Source: Nevskia sp. | GTDB taxonomy: Bacteria > Pseudomonadota > Gammaproteobacteria > Nevskiales > Nevskiaceae | Assembly: GCA_021732745.1 (NCBI GenBank) | Contig: JAKFUK010000002.1 | Location: 558,001-622,000, forward strand | Length of the DNA stretch: 64,000 bases | Direction: 5' to 3' | Part shown: positions 35,580 through 43,144 of the stretch, piece after piece | How positions within the stretch are numbered: position 1 is the stretch's first letter | Layout of the letters: each line of letters starts with the position of its first letter | Notes under the pieces: generated by a model | Told to the model about the DNA's origin: nothing | The model's database searches: none | What the model saw: only the letters and a program-made list of their open reading frames with translations | Program-made: the position numbers and the translations under genes

Positions 35580-36581
35580 ATGAAGCTCCGGCAACTGCAC
35601 TACATCCAGGAAGTCGCCAAGCGCGGACTCAATGTGACGGCTGCCGCCGATGCGCTGTTCACCTCGCAGCCCGGCGTGTCGAAGCAGGTGCGGCTGCTGG
35701 AAGAAGAGCTGGGCGTCGACATCTTCGTGCGCAACGGCAAGCACATCGCCGAGATCACGCCGGCCGGCAAGCGCATCCTCGAATACACCCAGCGCCTGCT
35801 GCTGGAAGCCGACAACATCCGCAACATCGCCGAGGAATTCCGCGAAACCGATCGCGGCGAGCTGAGCCTGGCGACCACCCACACCCAGGCGCGCTATGCG
35901 CTGCCGAAGGTGATCCACGGTTTCCGCAAGGCCTGGCCGCAGGTGTCGCTGCACCTGCATCAGGGCAGTCCGCAGCAGATCGCCAAGATGGCGGTGGAAG
36001 GCACCGCCGATTTCGCGGTGGCCACCGAAGCGCTGGAGCATTTCGACCAACTGGTGATGCTGCCCTGCTACCACTGGAACCGCAGCGTGCTGGTGCTGCC
36101 GGATCACCCGCTGGCGCAGAAGTTCGGCGGCCCCGGCAATGCCGCGAAGATGACGCTCGCCGACATCGCCGCGCATCCGGTGATCACCTACACCTTCGGC
36201 TTCACCGGCCGCTCGAAGCTCGATCAGGCCTTCGCAGCGCGTGGGCTCAAGCCGGATGTGGTGCTGACGGCGGTGGATGCCGACGTCATCAAGACGTATG
36301 TGCGGCTGGGGCTCGGCGTCGGCATCGTCGCCTCGATGGCCTGGGACGAAAAGCTCGACGGCGACCTGGTGCAGCTGTCCGCCGATCACCTGTTCGAAGC
36401 CAGCACCACCCACATCGGCTTCCGCCAGGGCATGTTCCTGCGCAGCTACATGGTCGACTTCATCACCCGTTTCGCGCCGCACCTGAGCCGCGAAATGATC
36501 GAGGAAATCGCCGAGATCACCGAGCCGGATGCGCGGCAGCGGCGGGTGACGGAGATCGTGTCGAAGTTGCAGATGTTTTGA
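35580..36581 (+). CDS. cysB: LysR-type sulfur regulator CysB
   Basis: A 333-aa LysR regulator of cysteine biosynthesis. The HTH begins MKLRQLHYIQEVAKRGLNVT, then AADALFTSQPGVSKQVRLLE, the CysB/Cbl version of the LysR HTH. The effector domain contains the CysB-like TTHTQARYALPKVI (about 99-112) that binds acetylserine or sulfate-type ligands, and ADADVIKTYVRLGLGVGIVA-like sequence (about 232-250). It activates sulfate assimilation genes, here probably cysI downstream and the divergent permease. Confidence 0.93.
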   Translation: MKLRQLHYIQEVAKRGLNVTAAADALFTSQPGVSKQVRLLEEELGVDIFVRNGKHIAEITPAGKRILEYTQRLLLEADNIRNIAEEFRETDRGELSLATTHTQARYALPKVIHGFRKAWPQVSLHLHQGSPQQIAKMAVEGTADFAVATEALEHFDQLVMLPCYHWNRSVLVLPDHPLAQKFGGPGNAAKMTLADIAAHPVITYTFGFTGRSKLDQAFAARGLKPDVVLTAVDADVIKTYVRLGLGVGIVASMAWDEKLDGDLVQLSADHLFEASTTHIGFRQGMFLRSYMVDFITRFAPHLSREMIEEIAEITEPDARQRRVTEIVSKLQMF

Positions 36582-36620
36582 GGCGGGCGCAGTGCAGCGT
36601 GAACGCAAAAGCGACCGTTA

Positions 36621-36713
36621 AACGCAAAGGCGCAAAGGGAAAAGAAAGGACGCAAAGAAAAGCATTCTTTCGTGGCTTTTCTCTCTTTGGCTTTCCTCTG
36701 CGTCCTTTGCGTT
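36621..36713. repeat. Dispersed hairpin repeat (aacgcaaaggcgcaaag type)
   Basis: Imperfect inverted repeat: left arm aacgcaaaggcgcaaaggg (from 36621), right arm ctctgcgtcctttgcgtt (to 36713). A related but distinct variant of the cgcggagaacgc repeats. It lies between cysB and the toxin-antitoxin promoter; sequence to 36760 holds no gene. Confidence 0.7.
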
Positions 36714-36762
36714 GAAAGTCTTGAAGCTTTTGCTCGTTTAGCCCCTGCTCATCTCCGGCTGA

Positions 36763-36806
36763 TTGACAGACACGGCATCCGCGCCTAGCTTGGTCAAGCC
36801 TGACCA
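36763..36806 (+). promoter_or_regulatory. Toxin-antitoxin promoter and operator
   Basis: TTGACA (36763-36768) is a perfect -35 box; 17 bp later TAGCTT (36786-36791) is a weak -10. The inverted repeat TGGTCA-AGCC-TGACCA (36791-36806) overlaps the -10 and start region, as expected for autoregulation by the antitoxin or antitoxin/toxin complex. It ends 15 bp before the antitoxin ATG. Confidence 0.65.
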
Positions 36807-36821
36807 GACCGAGCGCCGCCC

Positions 36822-37082
36822 ATGATGAACATCCTTGAAGCCAAGACCTCGCTGTCGAAGCTCGTCGCCTCGGTGGAGAGCGGCGAAGTGTCCGAAGTGA
36901 TCATCGCCCGCAACGGCAAGCCGGCAGCGCGGCTGGTGCCGATCGAGAAAATGCCCAAGGTGCGGATTGGCTTGTTCGAGGGCCAGTACGTGATTCCCGA
37001 TGGCCTCGATCAGCCGGACGAGGACATCGCGCGGCTGTTCAACGACAGCCACTGGAATCCGGGTCCGGCTTCCGACGCCTGA
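36822..37082 (+). CDS. Phd/YefM-type antitoxin
   Basis: An 86-aa antitoxin. MMNILEAKTSLSKLVASVES, then EVIIARNGKPAARLVPIE is the Phd/YefM DNA-binding N-terminus; the acidic C-terminus (DEDIARLFNDSHWNPG) is expected to wrap the toxin. Two adjacent ATGs (36822, 36825) are possible. Its TGA overlaps the toxin ATG by one base, the usual coupling. Confidence 0.88.
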   Translation: MMNILEAKTSLSKLVASVESGEVSEVIIARNGKPAARLVPIEKMPKVRIGLFEGQYVIPDGLDQPDEDIARLFNDSHWNPGPASDA

Positions 37083-37474
37083 TGCCGCTGCTGCTCGATA
37101 CCCATATCGCGATCTGGGCGGTCGCGGATCCCAAGCGACTGTCCCGGCAGGCGGTTCGCATGCTCGATGGCGCGGCGGACGGCATCTTCGTCAGCGCCGT
37201 CAGCATCTGGGAAATCGCGATCAAGCAGTCGCAGGTCGATCCGCGGCGGCGACTGCCGTTCAGCGCCGACAAGGCCATCGAGATGTTTCGCGCGGTCGGC
37301 TTCCTGTCGCTCGACATCCGCCCCGAACACGCCGCCGCCGTCGAACACCTGCCGATGCTGCACGGCGACCCTTTCGATCGCCTGCTGCTCGCCCAGGCGC
37401 GCACCGAGCCGATGCATCTGCTGAGCCACGATGCCGCCCTGATCGCTTACGGGGCTTGTGTTATCGCGGTCTGA
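37082..37474 (+). CDS. PIN-domain (VapC-like) toxin
   Basis: A 130-aa PIN-domain ribonuclease toxin. The acidic residues are present: Asp6 (MPLLLDTHIAIWA), Glu44 region (SAVSIWEIAIK), and DPFDRLLLAQA with the last Asp near LLSHDAAL. The LLLDTH start is the form paired with Phd/YefM-like antitoxins. It would cleave RNA (tRNA in studied members). The pair sits between cysB and cysI, probably a later insertion into the sulfur locus. Confidence 0.88.
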   Translation: MPLLLDTHIAIWAVADPKRLSRQAVRMLDGAADGIFVSAVSIWEIAIKQSQVDPRRRLPFSADKAIEMFRAVGFLSLDIRPEHAAAVEHLPMLHGDPFDRLLLAQARTEPMHLLSHDAALIAYGACVIAV

Positions 37475-37560
37475 AACCCGAAAGTTATTAGGATATTCCC
37501 CAAGCCGCGCCGTACAGTGCGCACCCGCCAGCCCCCGGCGGGCTCGTGAGCAGCACGTCC
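37475..37560 (+). promoter_or_regulatory. AT-rich leader of cysI
   Basis: The short gap before cysI has an AT-rich patch gttattaggatattcc (37484-37499) in otherwise GC-rich DNA. It is a reasonable place for CysB binding and the cysI promoter, but I cannot define boxes. Confidence 0.35.
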
Positions 37561-39231
37561 ATGTATCAATACGACGAATACGACCAGAAACTGGTCGATG
37601 AACGGGTCGCGCAATTCCGCGACCAGACGCAGCGCTTCCTCGCTGGCCAGCTACCGGACGACGAATACCGGATGCTGCGCCTCCGCAACGGTCTCTATGT
37701 GCAGCGTTTCGCGCCGATGCTGCGCATCGCCGTGCCCTACGGCCTGCTGGCCTCGAAGCAGTTGCGGATGCTCGGCCATATCGCCCGCACCTACGACAAG
37801 GGCTACGGCCACCTGACCACCCGCCAGAACGTCCAGTTCAACTGGCCGACCTTGGAATCGGTGCCGGACATCCTGGCCGATCTCGCCACCGTGCAAATGC
37901 ACGCGATCCAGACCAGCGGCAACTGCATCCGCAATTTCACCTCCGATCACTTGGCCGGCGTCGCCGCCGACGAACTGGTCGATCCGCGCCCCTACTGCGA
38001 GATCGCGCGCCAGTGGGCGACCCTGCACCCGGAATTCAACTGGCTGCCGCGCAAGTTCAAGATCGCGATGAGCTCGTCGACCACCGACCGCGCCGCCACC
38101 CGCGTGCACGACATCGGCGTCCATATCATCCGTAACGAAGCCGGCGAACTTGGCTACACCATGTATGTCGGCGGTGGCCTCGGTCGCACACCGATCATCG
38201 GCGTCAAGATTCGCGACTTCCTGCCCGAAGCCGATCTGCTCAGCTATTGCGAAGCGGTGCTGCGCGTCTACAACCGCTTGGGCCGCCGCGACAACATCTA
38301 CAAGGCGCGGATCAAGATCCTGGTCAAGGAAACCGGCCCGGCGAAGTTCGCCGAAATGGTCGAAGCCGAATGGGCGCAGATCAAGGACTCCTATCTCAAG
38401 CTGACCCAAGCCGATCTCGATCGGGTCAAGCAGCACTTCGCGCAACCGGCGTATGACGCAGCCGCCGCTGAGGACACGACCTACGCGCAGCAGATCGCCG
38501 CCAACCCGGCGTTCGCCGCCTGGACCCGCCGCAACCTGAAGGCGCACCGCGTGCTGGGTTACTCGGCGGTGTTCGCATCGCTGAAAGCGAAGGGCGTTGC
38601 CCCCGGCGACATCGACGCCGCGCAGTTCGATGCCGTCGCCGATCTCGCCGACCGCTATTCGTTCGGCGAAGTGCGCGTCACCCACACCCAGAACCTGGTA
38701 TTCGCCGACGTCCAGCAGAAGGATCTCTATCCGTTGTGGCAGGCGCTGGCCGGCATCGGCCTGGCGACTCCGAACATCGGCCTGCTGACCGACGTCATCT
38801 GCTGCCCGGGGCTGGACTTCTGCAGCTTGAGCAACGCCAGCTCGATCGCGGTGGCCGAGGAAATCTTCGAGCGCTTCGAGAACCTCGACGACCAGCACGA
38901 CATCGGCGAAATGAAGCTGAACATGTCGGGCTGCATGAATGGCTGCGGCCATCACAGCGTCGGCCACATCGGCATTCTCGGCGTCGATAAAAAGGGCGAG
39001 GAGTGGTACCAGATCACCCTCGGCGGCTCATCCAGCAACGACGCCAGCCTTGGTGACCGCACCGGCCCCAGCGTGTCGCGCGCCGACATCGCCGACGCGG
39101 TGCAGAACCTGATCGAAACCTATCTGGCCGTCCGGGACAGCGAGGACGAATCCTTCCTCGCCTGCTATCGCCGGGTCGGCATGGCGCCGTTCAAGACCCG
39201 CCTGTACGCGAAGGTCGAGGCCGAGGCATGA
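37561..39231 (+). CDS. cysI: Sulfite reductase hemoprotein subunit
   Basis: A 556-aa siroheme/[4Fe-4S] reductase converting sulfite to sulfide. The substrate-binding region has GHLTTRQNVQFNWP, and AIQTSGNCIRN follows. The cluster cysteines are CPGLDFC (about 415-421, C-x5-C) and SGCMNGCGHH (about 458-467, C-x3-C). ATG 37561 (MYQYDEYDQ) is the start I prefer; GTG 37546 would add five residues. Its ATGA overlap with the DUF934 gene supports co-expression. Siroheme comes from CysG. It is the CysI type found with DUF934 in pseudomonads and xanthomonads rather than the CysIJ flavoprotein pair. Confidence 0.92.
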   Translation: MYQYDEYDQKLVDERVAQFRDQTQRFLAGQLPDDEYRMLRLRNGLYVQRFAPMLRIAVPYGLLASKQLRMLGHIARTYDKGYGHLTTRQNVQFNWPTLESVPDILADLATVQMHAIQTSGNCIRNFTSDHLAGVAADELVDPRPYCEIARQWATLHPEFNWLPRKFKIAMSSSTTDRAATRVHDIGVHIIRNEAGELGYTMYVGGGLGRTPIIGVKIRDFLPEADLLSYCEAVLRVYNRLGRRDNIYKARIKILVKETGPAKFAEMVEAEWAQIKDSYLKLTQADLDRVKQHFAQPAYDAAAAEDTTYAQQIAANPAFAAWTRRNLKAHRVLGYSAVFASLKAKGVAPGDIDAAQFDAVADLADRYSFGEVRVTHTQNLVFADVQQKDLYPLWQALAGIGLATPNIGLLTDVICCPGLDFCSLSNASSIAVAEEIFERFENLDDQHDIGEMKLNMSGCMNGCGHHSVGHIGILGVDKKGEEWYQITLGGSSSNDASLGDRTGPSVSRADIADAVQNLIETYLAVRDSEDESFLACYRRVGMAPFKTRLYAKVEAEA

Positions 39232-39734
39232 GCACGACGCTGATTCGCAACCTGAAGGTCGAAGCCGACGATTACACGCTTCTGGCCGATGACGCCGCCC
39301 TGCCGACATCGGGCAAGATCATCGTCAGCTACACGCGCTGGCATGCCGAGCGTGACGCGCTGCTGGCTTCGGGCCTGAGCGTCGGCATCAAGATTCCGAA
39401 CACCGTCGATATCGCGACGGTACTGCCGGAAATCGCCGAACGGCCGCTGATCGCGCTCGACTTCCCGGCCTTCCCGGACGGCCGCGCCTACTCGCAGGCG
39501 CGCCTGCTGGCCGAACGCTTCGCCTACCAGGGCGAACTTCGCGCTACGGGAAAGGCCGTGGTCCGCGACCAGATCGGCTTCATGGTTCGCTGCGGCTTCA
39601 CCAGCTTCGAACTGCGCGAAGGTCAGGATCCGGCCGCCTGCCTCGCAGCCGTTCACGAATTCAGCGTGCCCTACCAGCAGGCCGCCGATCAGAGCCAGCC
39701 GGTGTTCCTGCGCCGTCGTAGCGCCGGCGCTTAA
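39228..39734 (+). CDS. DUF934 protein of sulfite reductase operon
   Basis: A 168-aa protein of the DUF934 family, regularly found beside this type of cysI. Typical sequence is LDFPAFPDGRAYSQARLLAE (about 77-96), then GELRATGKAVVRDQIGFMVR (about 104-123). It is thought to help sulfite reduction, perhaps as an electron-transfer partner replacing CysJ, but has no proven activity. Start overlaps cysI stop (ATGA). Confidence 0.85.
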   Translation: MSTTLIRNLKVEADDYTLLADDAALPTSGKIIVSYTRWHAERDALLASGLSVGIKIPNTVDIATVLPEIAERPLIALDFPAFPDGRAYSQARLLAERFAYQGELRATGKAVVRDQIGFMVRCGFTSFELREGQDPAACLAAVHEFSVPYQQAADQSQPVFLRRRSAGA

Positions 39735-39766
39735 TCGGCTCAAAGCAGCATAAGCACGCCACGCCA

Positions 39767-39791
39767 TACGGCCGGTTTCAGGCCGTACAAT
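39767..39791 (+). promoter_or_regulatory. Stem-loop and -10-like box before moaA
   Basis: TACGGCC (39767-39773) and GGCCGTA (39781-39787) form a perfect 7-bp stem with a 7-nt loop. TACAAT (39786-39791) is a good -10 hexamer only 5 nt before the moaA ATG (39797). If used, the transcript would be nearly leaderless. No clear -35 is seen. Confidence 0.35.
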
Positions 39792-39796
39792 GGCGA

Positions 39797-40810
39797 ATGA
39801 CCTTGCTGCCCCGCCCGACTGCCGCGCCGCCCGAACCGATCGCTGATCGCTTCGGCCGCATCAAGCGCAAGCTCAGGATTTCGCTGACCGATCGCTGCAA
39901 TTTCCGCTGCCCGTACTGCATGCCGGAAAGCCCAGAATTCATGGATCGGGCTGATCGCCTGAGCCGCGCGGAGCTATCGCGCATCCTCCTGCTGTTCGTC
40001 GCCGAACTCGGCGTCAACCGGCTGCGCCTGACCGGTGGCGAGCCGCTGCTGCGCCGCGACCTCGAAGGCATCATCGAAGACGCGCAGGCGCTGCGGCCGT
40101 TCGGCCTCGAACGGATCAGCCTGACCACCAATGCCGCGCTGCTCGAAAAGCGCGCCGCAGCACTCAAGGCAGCCGGTGTCGACGACCTCAACATCAGCCT
40201 CGACGCGATGGACCCGGCGATATTCGCCAAGCTCTCCGGCGGTCGGTCGATCAAGCCGGTGCTGGCTGGCATCGTCGCCGCTCGCGACGCCGGCATCCCG
40301 ATCAAGCTCAACGCGGTGATCATCCGCGGCATCAACGAAGGCGAAATCCTGCCGCTAGCGCGTTATGCCGCGCGGGAAAAACTGCCGCTGCGCTACATCG
40401 AATTCATGCCGCTCGACGGCCGCGGCGAATGGACGCGTGACCGCGTGGTGCCGCAGGCCGACATCCTCGAACACCTGCGTGCCGAGTTCGCAGTCAACGC
40501 CCTGCCACGCAGTAACGACCCGGCGGCGTACTACGAACTGGATGACGGCAACGAGATCGGGATCATCGCGACTGTTTCCAACCCGTTCTGCGCCAGCTGC
40601 GACCGCCTGCGGATCACCGCCGACGGCTCGCTCTACCCCTGCCTGTTCTCGAAGAACGGCATCAGCCTGCGCGACCCGATGCGCGCCGGGGCTGACGATG
40701 CGGCGCTGTCGAAGCTGATCCGGTCAACCGTCTGGAACAAGGACGCCGGCTACGCGGCCAATCCGGGGTATTCGGATCGGCCGATTGCAATGAACTCGCT
40801 CGGCGGCTGA
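39797..40810 (+). CDS. moaA: GTP 3',8-cyclase MoaA
   Basis: A 337-aa radical-SAM enzyme starting molybdenum cofactor synthesis from GTP. The SAM cluster motif is CNFRCPYC (about 35-42), TGGEPLLR follows, and the second cluster is formed by NPFCASCDRLR and the downstream Cys in DGSLYPCLF. The C-terminus ends in the GG needed for activity. It heads a moaA-D-E-C operon. Confidence 0.96.
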   Translation: MTLLPRPTAAPPEPIADRFGRIKRKLRISLTDRCNFRCPYCMPESPEFMDRADRLSRAELSRILLLFVAELGVNRLRLTGGEPLLRRDLEGIIEDAQALRPFGLERISLTTNAALLEKRAAALKAAGVDDLNISLDAMDPAIFAKLSGGRSIKPVLAGIVAARDAGIPIKLNAVIIRGINEGEILPLARYAAREKLPLRYIEFMPLDGRGEWTRDRVVPQADILEHLRAEFAVNALPRSNDPAAYYELDDGNEIGIIATVSNPFCASCDRLRITADGSLYPCLFSKNGISLRDPMRAGADDAALSKLIRSTVWNKDAGYAANPGYSDRPIAMNSLGG

Positions 40811-40813
40811 GCG

Positions 40814-41059
40814 ATGCGCATCACCATCGAGTGTTATGGCGCGAGTGCGCGCTGGTGCGGGTCTGACGCGATCACGCTGGACCTCGCCGATGGTGCGACC
40901 GGCGCGGATGCGCTCGATGCCCTCGCCGACCGCTATCCCGATTTCGCTGCTCGTCGCGACAATGTGGCGATCGCCAGCGGTGATGCCATCGCCTCGCCTA
41001 CCGCGCCGCTGGTCGACGGCGACGTCATCGCCCTGATTCCGCCGGTCTCGGCAGGCTGA
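40814..41059 (+). CDS. moaD: Molybdopterin synthase sulfur carrier subunit MoaD
   Basis: An 81-aa ubiquitin-like small subunit carrying the C-terminal thiocarboxylate used to make molybdopterin. The beta-grasp pattern (MRITIECYGASARW...LVDGDVIALIPPVSAG) fits. The C-terminus is Ser-Ala-Gly instead of the usual Gly-Gly, so the terminal Gly is kept but the penultimate is Ala. It starts 3 nt after moaA and ends 3 nt before moaE. Confidence 0.9.
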   Translation: MRITIECYGASARWCGSDAITLDLADGATGADALDALADRYPDFAARRDNVAIASGDAIASPTAPLVDGDVIALIPPVSAG

Positions 41060-41062
41060 ACG

Positions 41063-41512
41063 ATGAGCGCTCTCAAGACCCAGCCTCGCGTCCGCGACGG
41101 CGCCCTGAACCTCGCCGACTGGCTGGCTGATCCGCAGCCGGCGACCGCTGGTGCGCTGAACGTGTTCGCTGGCACGGTGCGCAACATCCATGAAGGCAAT
41201 GCCGTCAGCGGCATGACTTATCACGCGCATCGCGGCCTCGCCGAAGCGCGGCTGCGCGAGATCGAAGCGGCGGCAGAAGCGCGCTTCAAGGTCCACGCGC
41301 TCGTTGCCCATGCGGTCGGCAAGCTCGAAATCGGCGAGATCAGCGTCATCGTCGTGATCCGTGGCGGCCATCGTGCCGAAGGCTTCGAGGCCTGCCGCTG
41401 GACCATCGACACGATAAAAGCTGCCGTGCCGATCTGGAAGGAAGAACACTACGTCGACGGCGAGGCGCGCTTTCTCGAAGGTGTGCCGATCCAGCCGGTC
41501 GAATCACTTTGA
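41063..41512 (+). CDS. moaE: Molybdopterin synthase catalytic subunit MoaE
   Basis: A 149-aa subunit that with MoaD converts cPMP to molybdopterin. FAGTVRNIHEGNAVSGMTYH (about 35-54), RIG-like region AVGKLEIGEISVIVVI, RGGHRAEGFEACRWTIDTIK and the catalytic-Lys segment VPIWKEEHYVDG are conserved. Normal length. Confidence 0.94.
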   Translation: MSALKTQPRVRDGALNLADWLADPQPATAGALNVFAGTVRNIHEGNAVSGMTYHAHRGLAEARLREIEAAAEARFKVHALVAHAVGKLEIGEISVIVVIRGGHRAEGFEACRWTIDTIKAAVPIWKEEHYVDGEARFLEGVPIQPVESL

Positions 41513-41528
41513 ATACCCCGCGAGTCCG

Positions 41529-41960
41529 ATGAGAGACGTCAGTCCCAAGGAAGTGACCCTGAGAGTCGCCGTGGCGCAGGCCGTGGTCGATGTGCCGGCC
41601 GATGTGCTGATCCGCCTGCGCGAAAAGACGCTGGACAAGGGCGATGCCCTGGAAATCTCGCGCGCCGCTGGCATCCTCGCCGCCAAGCGCACCTGGGAAC
41701 TGCTGCCGCTGTGCCATCCGATTCCGGTCGAGCGGCTTGATCTGACCTACGAATTCACGACGACCACGGTGACCGTGCTGGTCGAGGTCGCGACCCACGC
41801 CCGCACCGGCATCGAGATGGAAGCGCTGACCGCCGCAAGCATCGCGTCGCTCTGCCTTTACGACATGCTGAAACCGCACGCCGGCACCAATCTGAAGATT
41901 CGCGACGTGCTGCTGCTGAAGAAGACCGGCGGCAAGTCCGGCGATTTCCTGCGCGCCTGA
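41529..41960 (+). CDS. moaC: Cyclic pyranopterin monophosphate synthase MoaC
   Basis: A 143-aa enzyme completing cPMP formation with MoaA. KGDALEISRAAGILAAKRTW (about 38-57), ELLPLCHPIPVERL, TGIEMEALTAASIASLCLYD and GGKSGDF are the family motifs with the catalytic Lys, His and Glu/Asp positions. It lacks about 10-15 residues at the N-terminus compared with E. coli MoaC, beginning directly at the MxDVSxK motif. Start ATG 41529, 16 nt after moaE. Confidence 0.92.
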   Translation: MRDVSPKEVTLRVAVAQAVVDVPADVLIRLREKTLDKGDALEISRAAGILAAKRTWELLPLCHPIPVERLDLTYEFTTTTVTVLVEVATHARTGIEMEALTAASIASLCLYDMLKPHAGTNLKIRDVLLLKKTGGKSGDFLRA

Positions 41961-41990
41961 AGCGCGCCACCCGAGAAGAGGATCAAGACG

Positions 41991-42401
41991 ATGTCCGTGG
42001 ACGCCACCCGCAAGTTGCTCTCCGACTATTACGGTGCCTTCAACCGCCGCGACTGGCCGACCTTCCTCGGCCTGCTGACCGACGACGTGATCCACGACGT
42101 CAATCAGGGTTCTCGGGAGATCGGCAAGGCTGCCTTCGAGGCGTTCATGGACAAGATGAACCGCTCGTACTCGGAAGAAATCGCCGACATCGTCATCAAT
42201 GTGAACACTGACGGCAGCCGCGCCGCCGTGGAATTCCTGGTGCTCGGCAAGTACCTGAAGACCGACGAAGGCCTGCCGGAAGCCAATGGCCAGACCTATC
42301 GCCTTCCGGCCGGCGCTTTCTTCGACATCCGTGACGGCAAGGTGGCGCGAGTGACCAACTACTACAACCTGAATGACTGGTTGAAGCAGGTTGGGGCGTA
42401 G
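41991..42401 (+). CDS. NTF2-like/SnoaL-type ketosteroid isomerase-like protein
   Basis: A 136-aa NTF2-like fold protein: ATRKLLSDYYGAFNRRDWPT, FLGLLTDDVIHDVNQGSREI, and the C-terminal FFDIRDGKVARVTNYYNLND. Such SnoaL-like proteins are isomerases, hydrolases or binding proteins; the substrate is unknown. It lies 30 bp after moaC, possibly in the same transcript, and is followed by a strong hairpin. Confidence 0.8.
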   Translation: MSVDATRKLLSDYYGAFNRRDWPTFLGLLTDDVIHDVNQGSREIGKAAFEAFMDKMNRSYSEEIADIVINVNTDGSRAAVEFLVLGKYLKTDEGLPEANGQTYRLPAGAFFDIRDGKVARVTNYYNLNDWLKQVGA

Positions 42402-42410
42402 AACGCAGGT

Positions 42411-42539
42411 CTCCCCTCTCCCTCCGGGAGAGGGGCCGGGGGTGAGGGACGCGGCTTGACCTGTGGTCCTTCTTGGTCGCACGGCGCTCCCTCACCCAAC
42501 GCCAGAGACATGCTCTGGCCCCGGGGGGAGAGGGCTTCA
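42411..42539. repeat. Dispersed repeat with perfect hairpin (ctcccctctccc type)
   Basis: CCCCTCTCCC (42413-42422), tcc, GGGAGAGGGG (42426-42435) is a perfect 10-bp stem with a 3-nt loop just after the SnoaL-like stop, a possible terminator. A wider pairing joins ggggtgaggga (about 42439-42449) with tccctcaccc (42488-42497). This is a repeat type common in proteobacterial intergenic DNA. Confidence 0.75.
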
Positions 42540-42550
42540 GGGAGCGCTTA

Positions 42551-43144
42551 ATGGCTGAACTCAGAATCGAACAACTTCACGGCAGCGCGATCGCGACCCA
42601 GCTCGACGCCCTCGCCGACGTCCGCATCGCCGTGTTCCGCGCCTTCCCCTATCTGTACGAAGGCTCGCGCGACTACGAAGCGCATTACCTCGACCTGTAC
42701 GTGCAATGCCCGCGCAGTCTCGCAATCCTGGTTTGGGATGGCGAGCGCTGCATCGGCGCATCGACCGTGCTGCCGCTCGCCGATGCCGGTGCCGAAGCAC
42801 AGGCGCCGTTCATCGCCGGGGGCCATGCGATCGACACCATCGACTACTTCGGCGAATCGGTACTGCTCCCCGAATACCGGGGCTTTGGCCTCGGCGTGAA
42901 GTTCTTCGAGCTGCGCGAAGCGCACGCCGCTGAACTCGGCCTCAAGGTCTGCGCGTTCTGCTCGGTGCAGCGGCCGGACGATCATCCGATGAAACCTGTT
43001 GGCTACGTGCCGAATGACCGCTTCTGGGGCAAGCGCGGCTATGTAAAGGCACCGGAAATCGTCACCACGTTTTCATGGCCGGACATCGGCGAAACCGAAT
43101 CGACGGCGAAGCCGATGACCTTCTGGCTGCGTCGCCTGCCATGA
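42551..43144 (+). CDS. GNAT acetyltransferase paired with nitrilase
   Basis: A 197-aa GNAT-fold protein (SVLLPEYRGFGLGVKFFELREAH corresponds to the acetyl-CoA loop, read here as LLPEYRGFGLGVKFF). GGGAG (42540-42544) precedes the ATG at 42551; an upstream frame start at 42473 lies in repeat DNA. The ATG of the nitrilase overlaps its stop (ATGA). GNAT and nitrilase domains are fused into one protein in some other bacteria, so they likely act on the same small molecule. Confidence 0.8.
   Translation: MAELRIEQLHGSAIATQLDALADVRIAVFRAFPYLYEGSRDYEAHYLDLYVQCPRSLAILVWDGERCIGASTVLPLADAGAEAQAPFIAGGHAIDTIDYFGESVLLPEYRGFGLGVKFFELREAHAAELGLKVCAFCSVQRPDDHPMKPVGYVPNDRFWGKRGYVKAPEIVTTFSWPDIGETESTAKPMTFWLRRLP

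Noticed and set aside
32887..35583. An 898-codon plus-strand open frame across cysG and the TauE-like gene
   Set aside because: It is antisense to two clear genes and reads as Arg/Gln/His/Asp-rich sequence with no domain; a GC-rich shadow frame.
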